From assembly GCF_030247195.1 (NCBI RefSeq), contig NC_080671.1, positions 211,762,361 to 211,826,360 on the forward strand: DNA of 64,000 nucleotides, written 5' to 3'. Positions 1-16,012 of this stretch are shown here, piece after piece. The notes under the pieces were generated by a model. It had not been told where the DNA came from. It saw only the letters and a program-made list of their open reading frames with translations, and searched no databases. Position 1 is the stretch's first letter. The number at the start of each line of letters is the position of its first letter. Both the position numbers and the translations under genes were made by a program. This stretch comes from Topomyia yanbarensis (Eukaryota; Arthropoda; Insecta; Diptera; Culicidae).

Positions 1-760
1 TACTCGTAATACCTTTAATAATCCGTACAGAAAAGCTTATCTTTTTGCTCAAATATCAGACATGGTAATTTTGGACATAAGATACGCTCTTCCAAAGCGA
101 TGCGCAGTAGGACGTTGCGACATGCGGCATTGCCAATATGTAAGTTCTCGCAGGCTGCATTAAAATGGGCCGTGCGTTGAAGGAATGCACCTTTACAAAA
201 TTATCCAACACTCTCGATAGAAACAAAAATGAAAAATTATCAATACAGATTATCAAAGGTGAAATATTGACGCGTAATTTGACATACTTTTTAGTGTGAA
301 GAATACAAGAAAAAATACAATTGAAATTTTTAAGTAGACGCAAAGTACCGTTATTCACACAATAATACAGAAGAAATATTCTTATGAGATAGTATAAATA
401 TCATTCCACAAGTGTACAAAAATTCATTCAATTATCTTCAGTAGTTTTTGAGATATAAAATTTACAATTTTATCATGCAATAAAGTTTAAGGGTTAATAT
501 CTCAAAGGAAAAAAGGAGTTTTAACAACATATTTATACCAAAAGCTATTTACCATAATCCCTATAAATAAAATATATCTCATGAAAATCGGTGATTTTGT
601 GAAAAATTCGAGGATCACTTGACATGGCTTTACTCTATATTAAAAATAAATATCTTTTTATAGGCTTCGATGCTCTGGATATAAATTAAAAGTCAAAGTA
701 GTTTTATGATCACATTTTAACATAACCTAAACATATTTTGTTTTGTAATAGTTAGGCCCC
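1..760. other. AT-rich non-coding stretch
   Basis: No gene is recognised here. Bases about 655-740 (GGCTTCGATGCTCTGGATAT and following) recur in inverted orientation at about 18018-18110, so at least this part is a dispersed repeat. Short open frames lack any recognisable domain. Confidence 0.5.
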
Positions 761-1092
761 TGCTAGCCGGCTATTTTTCCTAGCCAAAATCTTTGCCTTT
801 GTTAAAATCAAAACAACCCAATGGAATAGCATGGGCGACATGGGCCAAGAAGCGGCTAGGCTCATCATAAGTTGACTACTGTCGAAGTCCGCTATCTACA
901 TAGCGGATGACAGGAATAACACCCCCCTGAGCTACACATTAAACAAAATCAGTCTAGTCCCTGATCTCGCACAGACCAGAAGCTAAATACACACCGCTCG
1001 TTCACAGCAAAGCAAACGAACGAATTTTACCCGCGTCGCATCTTCTTTACACCAGTAACAGAAAAAAACCTCGTTGCCCCACGGTGAGCAAA

Positions 1093-1770
1093 ATGAGCGA
1101 ACAAAAAAGCAAAATGCGCCCACTAAGGGAAAACACTGTCGTGGTCGACTTTACGCAAACTCCACGAATAACTACAGTGCGTGAGGTGGAACAGTTAATA
1201 AAAGTGAATATGAATCTTGATCTTACGGCAGTTACACACCTTCACTTGCATCATACAAAAATCGTGATACTAATTACGTTCAAGACGCTATCCGATGCAG
1301 AATTCTTTAGTGTGATGAGTGATATGCAACACGAAATCGAATACGACAACATTATAACCAAGATCCCCGTCTATATCACCCGAGATTTTACTGAAGTTTT
1401 ATTACATGATTTGGCACCGAGCACCACCTCCGAGTACATTAAAAAATACATGTCCCAATACGGAGAAGTGGAATCCGTTAAGAATGACACATGGAGAAAC
1501 TATGTCCCGGTATTCTCAACGGGGTTCGTATCGTTAGAATGCAGCTGCATCAACCTATACCATCTTACTTGACCTTCGAATGCAAATCTTCTCAAGGGAT
1601 TACATACATTCAAAAAACCCTTTGCACATACCCTGGGCAGACGTCCACGTGCCAGTTCTGCAACCAAACGGCACACTACGGTAAACCATGCGCTAAAACT
1701 GTTTCGGAAAATGGATCTACTACAACTCGCCTTCCACTGCTAAACCACAGACAACCAGCCAAAAGATAAT
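1093..1770 (+). pseudogene. Gag-like ORF1 fragment of a non-LTR retrotransposon, frameshifted
   Basis: The first ATG (1093) opens a frame that runs to 1572. The protein looks like a mosquito LINE ORF1: a basic start, then two stretches resembling RNA-recognition folds (residues about 10-85 and 95-150). From about 1500 the homologous-looking text moves to another frame (GVRIVRMQLHQPIPSYLTF), which ends in one zinc knuckle of C-X2-C-X4-H-X4-C form (CQFCNQTAHYGKPC, near 1659-1700). A single-base indel between about 1499 and 1512 therefore broke the gene. The probable 5' leader is 760-1092, richer in GC than its surroundings. No endonuclease or reverse transcriptase follows; the sequence runs into another repeat at 2098. 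An ORF1 product would bind element RNA as a chaperone. The exact LINE clade is not certain. Confidence 0.6.
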
Positions 1771-2097
1771 CCCATATAACCCTAAGCAAACATCCAGTAC
1801 ACCGGTCGCAGGAATTACCAAAAAAAGAAAACGGATACATCAAGGTCAGTAGTAAATACAAGAAGCAACAAATAACAGCCAACAGTGTGCAATCAACCAA
1901 CTCTAGCGATAGAGATATGGACGTACACGAGAACGATGGAGAGGACAGACAGATTAACCAACAAGCAGCAAACGGTAAAGGGAATGATGGTAATAACGCT
2001 TCGCCCCCGAGAAAGATAACGGGAAACAGCAAGCAGTGCGCCAAGACAGACGATCGCAATAATTTTTGCATTTTTCTTTTGAAATGTAATGTTTATT

Positions 2098-3856
2098 TTT
2101 TTTCCGAGAGTTGTCCTACTGGAGCTGTAGAGCTAGGTTCTCGGAAGGGCTCCCCGTCAGACTCACATACTACAATTTGCAGACGAGACAGGCAACGTCG
2201 CCCAATAAAACACTGCATTAGGCCAATTGTAGTGGGCCGTGATTCTGAATGTGATATTCATTGTACGGTTCAGGTATGTGCGGGCGTAGGGACTCGCGAT
2301 CGCGTGTATCATCGCGAAGGACTCGAACATTTGTACGTTAACGTGCTCGATCGCGTGTGCGTTTGTATGTCGCGTGTGCTTTTGTATGTCGCGTGTGCTT
2401 TTGTATGTCGCGTGCGCGTTTGTATGTCGCGTGTGCTAACGTGTATGAACTTCGCGTGTATAAATTCTATTTCATAACCGTGTGCCTTTCGCATATTCGC
2501 GTGTGTTCTAGAATGATCGCGCGCGGACCGTTAATCTGATACTTAATTTTTGATTTTTGGTGTACGGTTCAGATTCCAGAAGAAAGTGGGTTCTTACATA
2601 TCATTAGAATTCCCATTCATGTCGCCGTAGAACGCGTGGTCTAGTGTATATGAGATATATTTTTTTTATTGGTCCAACTGAATGTATGGACCTAAATTGC
2701 TAGAATGAAGACTAAAGATTTCCGGACGTGACCGATTCATGATCGCGCGCGTTTGCGGGTTCACGTTTGAGACCGCGTTTGTAACGTCGTAAGTACTAAA
2801 ACGTTCACACGATTGCCGGAGTGTTATCAAGCTTACGCGATCTCGGGTATTGGTGTGCGTAGATGATCGCGAAGGGCTTAAGCGTTCGTATGTTGACGTG
2901 TTTGTCGGTGCGCTCGCGCGTATGTGACTTCGCGTGTATAAATTCAATTTTGAAACCCTGCGGCCATTCATATATTCGCGGACCGTGATTCTGATCTTTA
3001 GCTTTCGGTGTACGGATCACATTCTGACAGGGAGAGAGTTACCCCATATCACTAGAGTTTCCGGTCATGTCGCCATGGAACGTTTTGTCCAGTGGATATG
3101 GGAGTTATTTTTCAATTTTTTAATTAATTAACAAGAACCTAGATTGTTGGTACCGAGGATAGAGACTTCCGGACGATCCCGATTCATGATGGCGCGAGCG
3201 CGGGAGTTTGTAGGTTGACGCTTGAGATCGTGTTGCTAAGTTTATGAGTGCTGAGATTTTCACCTTATCACCGGGGTGTAATCACGTTTGCGAGTTCGTG
3301 GGCGTAGGTTGCTTGGAAAATCGCGAGGAGCTCTAACGTTTGTGCGCTGACGTGATTTTGTAACGTGTGTTCTTGAATGGTCGCGCGAACCGTGAGTCTG
3401 ATATTAAATTTTCGGTGCGCGGTTAGAATTCTGGCAGAGAGTGGGATCGTTTATATCGATAGGGATCCCGGTCATGTCGCCATGAGACGTGTTGTCTAAT
3501 AGGTATGAGCGTATTTTCTTAATTGGTCCAGCTGAAGGCATGAACCTAGGCTTCTAGGATCAAGGATAGACTTCCGGACGTGATCGATACGTAACCGCGT
3601 GCGCGAGGGCTTTTTTATAGGTTCATGCTTGAGACCGCGCTTGAGAATGTGTGAGTGTTAAGACGTTCATTATCACCATCTTTGCTGACCCAGCTGAAGG
3701 CGGGTGTAGAATGGCAGTATAGGACTCGAAAAGAAGAAATAAAGGACAATATATGAGAGACGTAATAGATTAGATAGGTACAAGATACAGCTGAATTTAT
3801 GATCATCACATGAAAGACATACATTAGTACTTCAAACTCTACCAATACTTGAATAA
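2098..3856 (-). mobile_element. Retroposon-like repeat, copy 1, with TSD and internal ~0.43-kb tandem units
   Basis: The left edge is a run of T followed by CGAGAGTTGTCCTA, i.e. a poly(A) tail when read on the minus strand. Flanking direct repeats of about 22 bp (CTTTTGAAATGTAATGTTTA plus TT) lie at about 2076-2097 and 3857-3878, as expected for target-primed insertion. The body is built from diverged units that each contain 'GATCGCGAAG', 'GACTTCGCGTGTATAAATTC', 'CATATCACTAGAGTT' and 'GTCATGTCGCCATGGAACG'. The last landmark recurs at about 2619, 3066 and 3474, giving 408-447-bp spacing. The same family occurs at 41.6-42.1, 47.06-48.13 and 56.6-57.2 kb. No coding capacity was recognised. Confidence 0.65.
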
Positions 3857-3920
3857 CTTTTGAAATGTAATGTTTATTATTTCTAAAAATACGAATGACC
3901 CTTGTGGTTAAAACCTTTAT

Positions 3921-4137
<217 letters not shown>

Positions 4138-4336
4138 TGAACAAAAATTCGTGCTTGAAGAGTTAGAAAGGAGCAGCAATTTTTGCACCTCACCTTATTA
4201 CGATCGAAGACGTTTGACAGTTCAGCTCTATAGTTCTTGGTGTTTCATTTGTGATACCGTTGGAGTTTGGTGCCTGCATATTTTTGGTTTATGCATTCAA
4301 GAAGTAAATACGAACAGGTATTTATACATTGTACAG

Positions 4337-4405
4337 TAAGATTCCGTTTTTGGCACGTTCCGTTTTGGCATGCTCCCATTTTGGCACAGTCCGATTTTGG
4401 CAACA
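4337..4405 (+). repeat. Short minisatellite of 'CCGATTTTGGCA' type
   Basis: Four units of about 17-18 bp with core 'TCCGTTTTGGCA' lie immediately before the TTCCCGGAA array. A single related unit occurs near 42617 (GATTCCGTGTTTGGCAAG). Confidence 0.6.
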
Positions 4406-4465
4406 TTCTTGTTGCTCATAATAAGTCTTTGAAAAATATGCAGTAGATATTTTTTTTGATTGCAT

Positions 4466-4660
4466 GTCGTTTCCCGGAATACCATTTCCCGGAAACCATT
4501 TTCCGGAATGTCGTTTCCCGGAAAACCATTTCCTGGAATTTATTATTTCCCGGAATATCATTTCCCGGAATGTCCCATTTCCCGGAATATCGTTTCCCGG
4601 AATGTACTATTTCCCGGAATGTACCAATTCCCGGAATACCATTTCCCGGAACGTACTTTT
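4466..4660 (+). repeat. TTCCCGGAA minisatellite array A
   Basis: Tandem units of about 17 bp with consensus 'CATTTCCCGGAATGTAC' and a palindromic core TTCCCGGAA; some units are the shorter 'ACCATTTCCCGGAA'. The array begins after 'TTGCATGTCG', similar to the 'GGTTGTACGTC' start seen at 63.7 kb and at the outer end of the 15.8-kb array. Peptides such as FPGNHFPEC are frame artefacts. Confidence 0.9.
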
Positions 4661-4974
4661 TCTCAGCAATTTGTTATACTATTGAAATCTGTACTTTGAG
4701 AACATTTGCATTTAGAACTATGTTGCTACTCAAATATTTGTTTGGTTCCCTTTACAGCTTGTCTTTGCTCGCTGATCATGTTAATGAATTTAGAAAAACT
4801 AATTCTCATGCATATGTAATTTTATTTGAAAACATTATCAATCGATCGAACGTCCAGAAAATGGCTTATGCTAAAAGAAGGCGATATCAAAGAAAGTTGT
4901 AATTTAATTTAAAATGAATAGCATTTCAAAAATATATTACGAAAATTTTAAGAAGGCAACTCCATTTCATTGTA

Positions 4975-5243
4975 CAGTCGTGATTCGCTGGTTGGACATT
5001 TTTTAACTGGACCGCTTTTTAGTTGGACCTCCGCTAGTTGGACCATTGTCCAACTAAAAAGCATCTGAACGCCAAAATCTCATGTCAAATTAACTTTGAC
5101 AATCAATCTGACAATATTTAGGGATGCATTTACACTGCCAACATCTCCTTTTGGAGAGTTTTTGACATTTGTCAGTCGGTCCAACTAGCGAATCAAATTC
5201 GTTAGTTGGACAAGGCTGTGGCCCAACCAACGAATCATGACTG
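4975..5243. mobile_element. MITE with CAGT termini and TA target duplication
   Basis: The ends are inverted: CAGTCGTGATTCGCTGGTTG at the left and the complement of CAGTCATGATTCGTTGGTTG at the right, flanked by TA on both sides (4973-4974, 5244-5245). The interior repeats 'TAGTTGGAC' in both orientations. It is about 269 bp and has no ORF. CAGT ends and a TA duplication fit a pogo/Tc1-mariner-mobilised MITE; the mobilising family is inferred. Confidence 0.75.
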
Positions 5244-5569
5244 TATTTATTGTATAGGAATCAATAAAATTCTAAAACTATTTCCATTGATTTGCTATTG
5301 TTCCAAAGAAGACTAATCCACATAGAAATTTTTAACGCGAAGTAAAATTAAAAAAAATAACTAAAGGCGATTTCAATGCAGTTACTGTAAACAAATAGTG
5401 AGAATAAAAATCAATAAAAGTCCAAGAGTATTTTCAGAGCAACTTCACTTAGGTAAAAATAACATTCTACACAAAATTCCAAAGATTACTGCATATTTAT
5501 AAGAAGGCAGATATATTCACAATCTATAAAATTTCAAAGGTTCCAGGAATATTTATGACTAAATTTTGG

Positions 5570-5850
5570 GAATATTTTTACATTTGTTAGAAAAGAAATG
5601 TGTAGAATTCGCTCAAACTTTCAAGATTTTTTCCGAGGCCCGGAGAGCCGAGTCTTATGTACCAATCGACTCAGCTCGACGATTTGGGACAATGTATGTG
5701 TGTGTATGTAACGGACAAACTCTCATTTGTGTTTCTCAACAATGGCTGAACCGATCTTATCCAAACCAATTTTAAATGAAAGGCCTATCACCCAGACAGA
5801 ACGCTATTAAATGGTTTTTGATTCTAATGTTTAGTTTCCAAGATATTAAT
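5570..5850 (+). repeat. Diverged fragment of the CCTTTCTC/'GGCTGAACCGAT' repeat family
   Basis: It contains 'TTTTTCCGAGGCCCGGAGAGCCGAG', a GT-rich tract and 'ATGGCTGAACCGATCTTATC', in the same order as in the larger copies at 19.7-22.2 and 44.4-45.8 kb, but diverged and lacking the family ends. Confidence 0.6.
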
Positions 5851-7278
5851 GATTAAAGGTGCGAAAATTGCGTTTTTGGTAGTTTTTTGAAATTTGCTAC
5901 CGAGTTTGACGACGTAACTAAGCAATTTATATACTTTTAGAAAGCTTATACAAATACCTTTCAAACGAACTATAGACTGTTGATATCGGAATATTATCAA
6001 AAGAGAGATTTAACATTGAATGCGGACGAAAGATTTAAGCTCTTACTTTTGCAAATAACTTGACTGAAGACATCAAATACATATTTCGAATACTTTAAAA
6101 GTTATGGCTTGTTGTTTGTGGATCACCCTTTGTCGTCTATTTATTGTTCAATATAGTAACAATCCATTTAAATGAGCCAAATATTATTTCGTTAAAACGA
6201 ATTGCGTATTTCATTTTTCTATCTGCAACTGCTAGAATAACCACCGAACAATTCCAAGTTGTCTAGATGGAACTTGATCACTTACCGGTGCAAAAATTTT
6301 CATATGCGCGAATCTTCTGACTTATAACCATCGGATCGATCTGAAACATATCTGGGAAAATGAAAAGCGAAATGAATAACTCCAAGCAACGGTGTAGCCA
6401 AGAGGATGCGTTGGGGTTTCAACACACCCCCTCCCCACCCTCACAAAAAATTGAATTGAAGTTAAAAATTTAAATTAATATTACAATGATAATTATCTCA
6501 TCAGTACATTGGTAACCTATTGTTTGAAATATCATGAGGACCTTTGAAAAATTGTGGGAATGCGATCCGGACCTGTAACTGGTCTATTGACACATTCCGC
6601 GGGCTTGTACACCAGAAGGACGTTTTTGTTTTGTCTTATTTTGGTATCACAATATTTTTTCCTCGATTCGGTAGTGTTTAAACCATTGAAAAGTTATGTA
6701 ATCCAACTATTAGCATTTCGACAAATAGTTGAAAAATATACGGAAAATGGCTTCTGAATTATTGACTTTTAAGAAAAGTTCTATTTCATGAAATTATTAT
6801 TGAAATTTTTGTCTGTTTAAAGGAATTTGATCGTTATTGAGTGTAGAACAGTAAAAACTAGAAAGATTTTTTCTTGATTCGACCACTAATACTTTTTGAA
6901 CTAATAGAAGTTTTGATTGTTTCTGCGTTGTAACGTCATGAAAAATACCTATTTTTTAATTTTATTTAAAAACTAAAATTTTGCTCAAATTTATATTCCG
7001 GATTCTCTTTGTATTCAAAAATACTTCTCTAAAAAGCCTACAATTTCTTTTATTGGATATGCGGAACTAAAGTTAGAACAGAGTACACTTTGCGTTGTAA
7101 CGTCACGCAATTCAACTTTTATCGGACGCTTGAATGATTTATCAGATATAGTGTCAAATTTTCCTACGTATGGTTTATTTAAACGCTGTCAAGTTGTTTC
7201 GTAAACAGGAAATTATACTAGCGTGATATTCATAAATTCAAAATGTATATCCTTAAGTGCTTAAGGGATTATATACCA
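5851..7278. other. AT-rich non-coding stretch with two GCGTTGTAACGTCA motifs
   Basis: No gene is recognised. Two copies of the 16-bp motif that recurs inside the 7279-9022 element are found at 6925-6940 and 7092-7107, so the element may extend further left or another copy abuts it. Confidence 0.4.
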
Positions 7279-9022
7279 TCGACACATTCTTTCTTGACGT
7301 TACAACGATTTGACCAACTTTCATTCTATAAATCTCTTATAACTTTTTCAAATGAACTCCTTCATCCAACCTAATTATAGATTTACAAAATAAACGAAAA
7401 TTTATGTAAGATTTGATCTACAACACTTGAATGCACTAGAGAAGGTATTTTAATAAACGATTGAGCAACGTCACATTATATTTCATTTAAAAGTCCACCT
7501 ACGCTGTACTCTCCTCGGCGCCGGTCATATGGCACGTTCCGATGCAATTACGCTAACAGCAACGTAGTCCAGGACATGTGATGGAATTTTTGAACTTTGT
7601 TCTCAAGTTAGTATTTAGCCATGAATAATAATGCGTTCCCTGAATATATCTTTCCTCACAGTAATCAACCATTCCACACTTCGCCCTCATCGACGAGACA
7701 CCCGTTATAAGGTTGTCTGCAACCTCTGTTATAGTCACACGTATCGTCAGTTAGTAACTAACCAATTCTTCCGTTACAAGCCGAAATACATCGTCGAAGC
7801 AACATAATCGAAATGCGTATTAAATCCAATATAGCCGGGTATCTATCCGAATTTACGGGAGGTTGCAAAAACATAATTGGGTCTACAGAGACCTATCTGG
7901 GTGACCGCACTAAATCGCTTTGGCTCATCTCCTATGAGCTCAAAAAAGATAGATGAGGGAGTGTTTATTAGTGTTTGCAGACATTTAAAATTCCGTCGAA
8001 TTGACGATTGGATGTAACACATTCTTTAGTAACATCACGGCGATGTGACGTGTTCTTTTCTCTGAATCTTTGTAACTATAATATATACAATATTTCAGAG
8101 TTTCGACAAATAGTTTAGCATTGTCGATTGTCTGGCGCTTAAATTATGCTCGCTTTGTCATTTAAATCCACTTGATTAAGCCCAACAATACAAATATCAT
8201 GCTAAAACTCTGATCGGGAACCTGATTCTTTACCAAATTAAAGAAAGCAGTACTGCCAATTTATTTTCCTTTATGAAATATGTGATAAAAGATCCCATTT
8301 TGGCTCCGTTAAACTACCATATTGAGCCGTGTCAAATAAATAAATGTGTTTAATAGCTCAAATCTATCCACAACAAGATATGAAATAAATTTTTTCTTAG
8401 TTTGATCAATTATTTCTGCTACAATCAAAAAATAAACTGTATCGTGATTTTTCAACAACCCCATATTGTTATTCGAGTTAATTATCATTAAATCATGGCT
8501 AAATGTGATAAATATTTAAAATTTTACTCAAAACAATAGCACCAGCGTAACTTATAGAGTTTTAGAAAAGTTGAAGATTTTCGTGACGTTACAACGCAAT
8601 GAGATATCGCTTTTCTGAGGAAGGAGCGTTGTAACGTCACGAAAGTTAAAAGATGCTTTAAACAAAACAAACAAAACAATAAAAAATATATTTAATGACA
8701 CCTAGTTATTCGTATGCTATTTAGAAATACGTCATAGAAGATTTGTTCTTGATAAAAATCTTATAGAGCAGATATTTTGACATTTTTATAAATACGTTGA
8801 AAGTTCTAATTTGTGACGCGTTGCAACGTCACGTTACATTATCGATCATGAAACAATCCTCTTCCAGTATATTCAGTTTATGTTTATTAAATCTTTAGTG
8901 AAATTTTTTCTGCTTTCCGAATCTGTGATAAGTTTTGATGCAGGCGTTCATTTGATAAAGTTATAACATATTTATGGAATGAAGAATCGTCAAATCGTTG
9001 AAACGTCACGAAAGAATGTGTC
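7279..9022. mobile_element. 1.74-kb non-autonomous TIR element with repeated GCGTTGTAACGTCACG motif
   Basis: The left end GACACATTCTTTCTTGACGT (about 7281) matches the inverted right end at 8988-9022 over about 33 bp with two mismatches. Inside, GCGTTGTAACGTCACG or close variants occur near 8582-8597 (inverted), 8626-8641 and 8818-8833, with weaker copies at about 7467 and 8996. No transposase frame is visible, so it would depend on a partner. A clear TSD was not found. Confidence 0.55.
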
Positions 9023-10104
9023 TATTGGTCTTGATCTCACAGTTGTCTAATAACATCATTATCAAATACTTTCCTAAAACATTCCAATTGAAACTCATTA
9101 CAGAGTTCTGAAATCAATCATAATCATAATTTCCTATCATATTGAGTTCAGTTTTTTAAAGGGGTGTACTGTAATATGGATTAGGGTCTTTTTTAATAGG
9201 AAGCGACACTGGAATAGTTTGATTGTCTATGAAACTTAGAACTGCTCACCGAAAAATTGCATAACTTCCAACATTTGCTGAAAATGTTTTTATTTTGGGA
9301 ATGCATCGAGTTTAGACGAAAACGTTATAGAATTTATAACGAGAAAACCACCTTCCAAAAGTAGAGTACATTATGAAATATTGCGTTTTCCGTTCCGTCA
9401 ATTTCAAAGGTTTAGTATCTTCGATGAGCTTTACAAACGTTAAACAGCACATCATTTGATAAACTAATTTTGGTGTTATATCCTCCAAGAAGTATTTATG
9501 GCGAATTTACTCTTTAAACAAATTTAGTTCCAGACTTAATGTCTTCAGCAAAATTTTGGGGAGTGCTGTTATAAACCACTTTGTTGAAGACATGAAGGCT
9601 CCATGTGTTCAAGGTATTAACATATTTTAGGCTATTTCTATTTAATTTTAAATTAAATTATTATGATTTTACTGTTTATGATAAATCTCTTCTATTGTTT
9701 ATAAACGATAAAATTTACATATTATCCAAAGCTTGAGTTTGTGAAGCTAATAGAAAGTTATTTTAGAAAAAAACTAGATTAGGAAAAACTTCATTTTAAA
9801 TTCGAAATACTCCATATACGTAGTATTCATGCCTACAATAAAGTAGTTTTAAATGAAAGTCTCAACAAATTCGTTAAACAGAGTAACTCTGTTACAATTT
9901 TTTGAAAAACTGATTCTCCATAATTTTAAAACTTCAAAGATGGCTGTTTTGTAATTATGCCATTTGGACAGTAAGTTAGATTTTCACCAAATCCTCACCA
10001 AACCGAATTTCTGACTGCGCCGCTGACTCCAAGTAAGTAGAAACAAGGTCGTTCTACACTTGTCCACAAGAAACTTCTTCGAATAGTACCCATCTATTAT
10101 AATA
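9023..10104. other. AT-rich non-coding stretch
   Basis: I see no gene, RNA gene or clear repeat boundary in this stretch. Confidence 0.4.
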
Positions 10105-10389
10105 CATCGAAGACCCGATTTGATCAGCCCCCAATTTTATCAGCCTCATATGAAAATATGTTTGATGGGCTCTAACAGACAAACAAGGCTGAATTTGAGT
10201 AAATCCTATCTTGACCATGTTTTTCTTATCTACAAAATGCAAATATGCAAAAAAAATCATTTTTTTTTTAAATTTTTGCGCTAGACTATATTAAATAATC
10301 AGAAAGAGTTATTAGACTACATCAAGGGAAGGGAAGAATATTTTCAGCCTAAAATACACCATGGAGATGATAAAAACGGGTCTTTACAG
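10105..10389. mobile_element. Diverged MITE, 'GATTTTATCAGCCCCC' family
   Basis: The left end carries 'GAAGACCCGATTTGATCAGC' and the right end 'GATAAAAACGGGTCTTTACA', an imperfect inverted pair. It is the same family as the better-preserved copy at 42090-42405. Confidence 0.6.
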
Positions 10390-11475
<1,086 letters not shown>

Positions 11476-11975
11476 NNNNNNNNNNNNNNNNNNNNNNNNN
11501 NNNNNNNNNNNNNNNNNNNNNNNNNNNNNNNNNNNNNNNNNNNNNNNNNNNNNNNNNNNNNNNNNNNNNNNNNNNNNNNNNNNNNNNNNNNNNNNNNNNN
11601 NNNNNNNNNNNNNNNNNNNNNNNNNNNNNNNNNNNNNNNNNNNNNNNNNNNNNNNNNNNNNNNNNNNNNNNNNNNNNNNNNNNNNNNNNNNNNNNNNNNN
11701 NNNNNNNNNNNNNNNNNNNNNNNNNNNNNNNNNNNNNNNNNNNNNNNNNNNNNNNNNNNNNNNNNNNNNNNNNNNNNNNNNNNNNNNNNNNNNNNNNNNN
11801 NNNNNNNNNNNNNNNNNNNNNNNNNNNNNNNNNNNNNNNNNNNNNNNNNNNNNNNNNNNNNNNNNNNNNNNNNNNNNNNNNNNNNNNNNNNNNNNNNNNN
11901 NNNNNNNNNNNNNNNNNNNNNNNNNNNNNNNNNNNNNNNNNNNNNNNNNNNNNNNNNNNNNNNNNNNNNNNNNNN
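11476..11975. other. Assembly gap (500 N)
   Basis: Exactly 500 N, probably a placeholder of unknown true size. About 90 bp before the gap (from ATTGGATTTGAAATTTTTTA) are repeated just after it. Confidence 1.
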
Positions 11976-13855
<1,880 letters not shown>

Positions 13856-15281
13856 GTATTCGCGATTTATGTGTACGTCTTATCTTCTTTAACAAAATTT
13901 CTTAGCAAAACTCGTTCCATTTGAGTACAGTGAGATGATCGACCCATTCTATAACAAATCTTTGACTTATTCAACATTTAAATACATTTATTAGCACGCA
14001 GAATACAAACTTTACCAAATTAAACATATAATGGTATTGAGTAAAATAATAACCAGTTAATATATTTCACACACCTATTATATTGACCACACAAAAAAGC
14101 CTGTGGCAGTCTTGTTTTACATCTTGACAAAGATTGCAAATATAATCAGGGCCAACAACCTACTAGTAACTTGACAGATACCAAGGCTTGTGTGTGCGGT
14201 AGGTGTGATTGAGACTGCTGTAACTTGGTATGTGTAATTGAGAGAAAAACAAATTTAAGGGCCATTTTTCCGCTTTTCCATTAAATTGGTTTAACTTTTG
14301 AGATTTCTTGCACTGATATTGTCCTATGCTAATTTGAGCGATTCTCTGAGTCCTGCCACTATCCCATGTAGTATGTGTTATCAAAAACATCCCGAAGCAT
14401 CAAGTTCTAAATGTTCTCAATCGATATAATACCCGAAGAAAGCGATAAGAGTTATAAGAAATGTATCATCACACTGTCAGGAGGATTAAAAGCGTTTTTC
14501 GTTACCTTTTACCTAATCTTGATGAAAATTAATCAACGTGTTCAGGGCATTCTTAGAGTACTAGTGATTGGTTATCATAAAAATGTTGCCAACGTTGTGG
14601 AATTACACTGCCTTTTCAATTTCAAAGATGGCCGCATTTCGAGGCGTTCTAAATTGATCGTTACGAATTTACACCATTATAGAGTACGGTATAAGCATAT
14701 TTTTCGTTGCGTAATAAGAAGATGAATCAAGATCCCAAAATGGGATTCATAATACGACTTATGCAACACAAAAATATTAATTTTAAGTAATTTGTTCAGC
14801 ATTTTCCCGCCAGCACATTTTTTTAATCCGAGCCCGAAATCTATCTCCTGTAATGTTGGACCTAGCGTCGAAAACTAAAGTTTTTTTCGATTCCTTAGAA
14901 CGATAGCAAGTCACCTACGTAGGATTTTTTTCGTTATTTTATTTTTACACGAAACGCTGAAAATATCATTAAAATCAACAATCAATTTCATTGCTTTCGT
15001 TTCTCTTAATCTTAAATTTGCCGAAAATAGCCAAGAAAATCGATACAGACATCATTTATTAACTAAAATCCTTCGTACGTCGCTGGAGAAAATAATTTGG
15101 AATAAGCTGTGAATATTTCAAAGCTCGTGGTTTGAAGTGGATTTAAAAAAAACGCGTTTGAAGTTTTTAGTACGCTTGGAGTTTACCTAAAAACGATCGG
15201 ACAGAATTCATTATACCATTTTAACTGAATCCGCAAAATTTGGAACAAATGTCAAGCAAAATATAAGGCCTGTTATACTGC
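13856..15281. other. AT-rich non-coding stretch
   Basis: No gene is recognised. The open frames at 14163-14390 (-) and 14411-14725 (+) have no recognisable domain or splice-supported continuation. Confidence 0.4.
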
Positions 15282-15377
15282 GTTTACACTACGAGTTAAA
15301 ACGTGTTTTAACGCTATCTTGATGACATTTTTCTTGTTGCTAATTATTATAACGTGTTTTAACTCTGTAGTGTGAAC
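15282..15377. mobile_element. Very short TIR element (~96 bp)
   Basis: The left GTTTACACTACGAGTTAAAA pairs with the right CGTGTTTTAACTCTGTAGTG plus TGAAC. 'CGTGTTTTAAC' also occurs just inside both ends, so almost the whole unit can fold back on itself. Confidence 0.55.
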
Positions 15378-15807
15378 ATTAGACTGGTTCAATTTTTGAC
15401 TTTTAGCTCCACCAGACTGTACTGATTCCTTTTATGGCCCTTAGTAATTGTGCAAATTTTGGTACCGATCGGTTGTGTCTACGGACCCTCCAAAAATTTC
15501 AATGTTTATATGGAAATTAGTATGGAAAATCGGTTAAAATTGAAAATAAATTCTTAAAAAATTACCTCATCAATCAATTCATGAGAACACTATATATTTC
15601 TAAAGGTATTCTTCTACTGAACAAATTCGTGGAACATAGTAAGTTTGTGAAAATTCGCTGAGAATAGTTATTAACTAAAGAAGCAGCATGACTTCAAAAC
15701 AAGTGGATTTTATTATTAATCATAGCAGCTCCATCAATATACAAGTGTAAATTAGATAAGTTCTAAAAATAAGTTTGGTCGGTGAGGTACGAATTTTTGT
15801 TAATTTT
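15378..15807. other. Non-coding stretch
   Basis: AT-rich; I see no gene or definable repeat. Confidence 0.4.
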
Positions 15808-16012
15808 CCGGGAAATGGTATTCCGCGAAATGGTTTTTCCGGGAAATTGTACATTCCAGGAAATAGTTTTCCGGAAAATGATACATTCCGAAAAATGGTA
15901 TTCCGGGAAATGGTACATTCTGGGAAACGATATTCCGGGATATGGTACATTCCGGGAAATAGTTTTCCGGGAAATGGTATTCCGGGGAATGGCATTCCAG
16001 GAAATGACGTAC
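15808..16012 (-). repeat. TTCCCGGAA minisatellite array B (inverted)
   Basis: The same family as array A but in reverse orientation, with units such as TTCCGGGAAATGGTACA. The outer edge reads, on the minus strand, 'GGTTGTACGTCATTTCC', and the inner edge 'GGAAAATTAACAAAAATTCG'. These edges match the 63.7-kb array. Confidence 0.9.

Noticed and set aside
1887..2477. 196-codon open frame
   Set aside because: It runs from LINE ORF1-like sequence across the T-rich junction into the unrelated retroposon repeat.
4466..4660. CRISPR-like array
   Set aside because: Units are contiguous, without unique spacers, and the genome is a eukaryote's.
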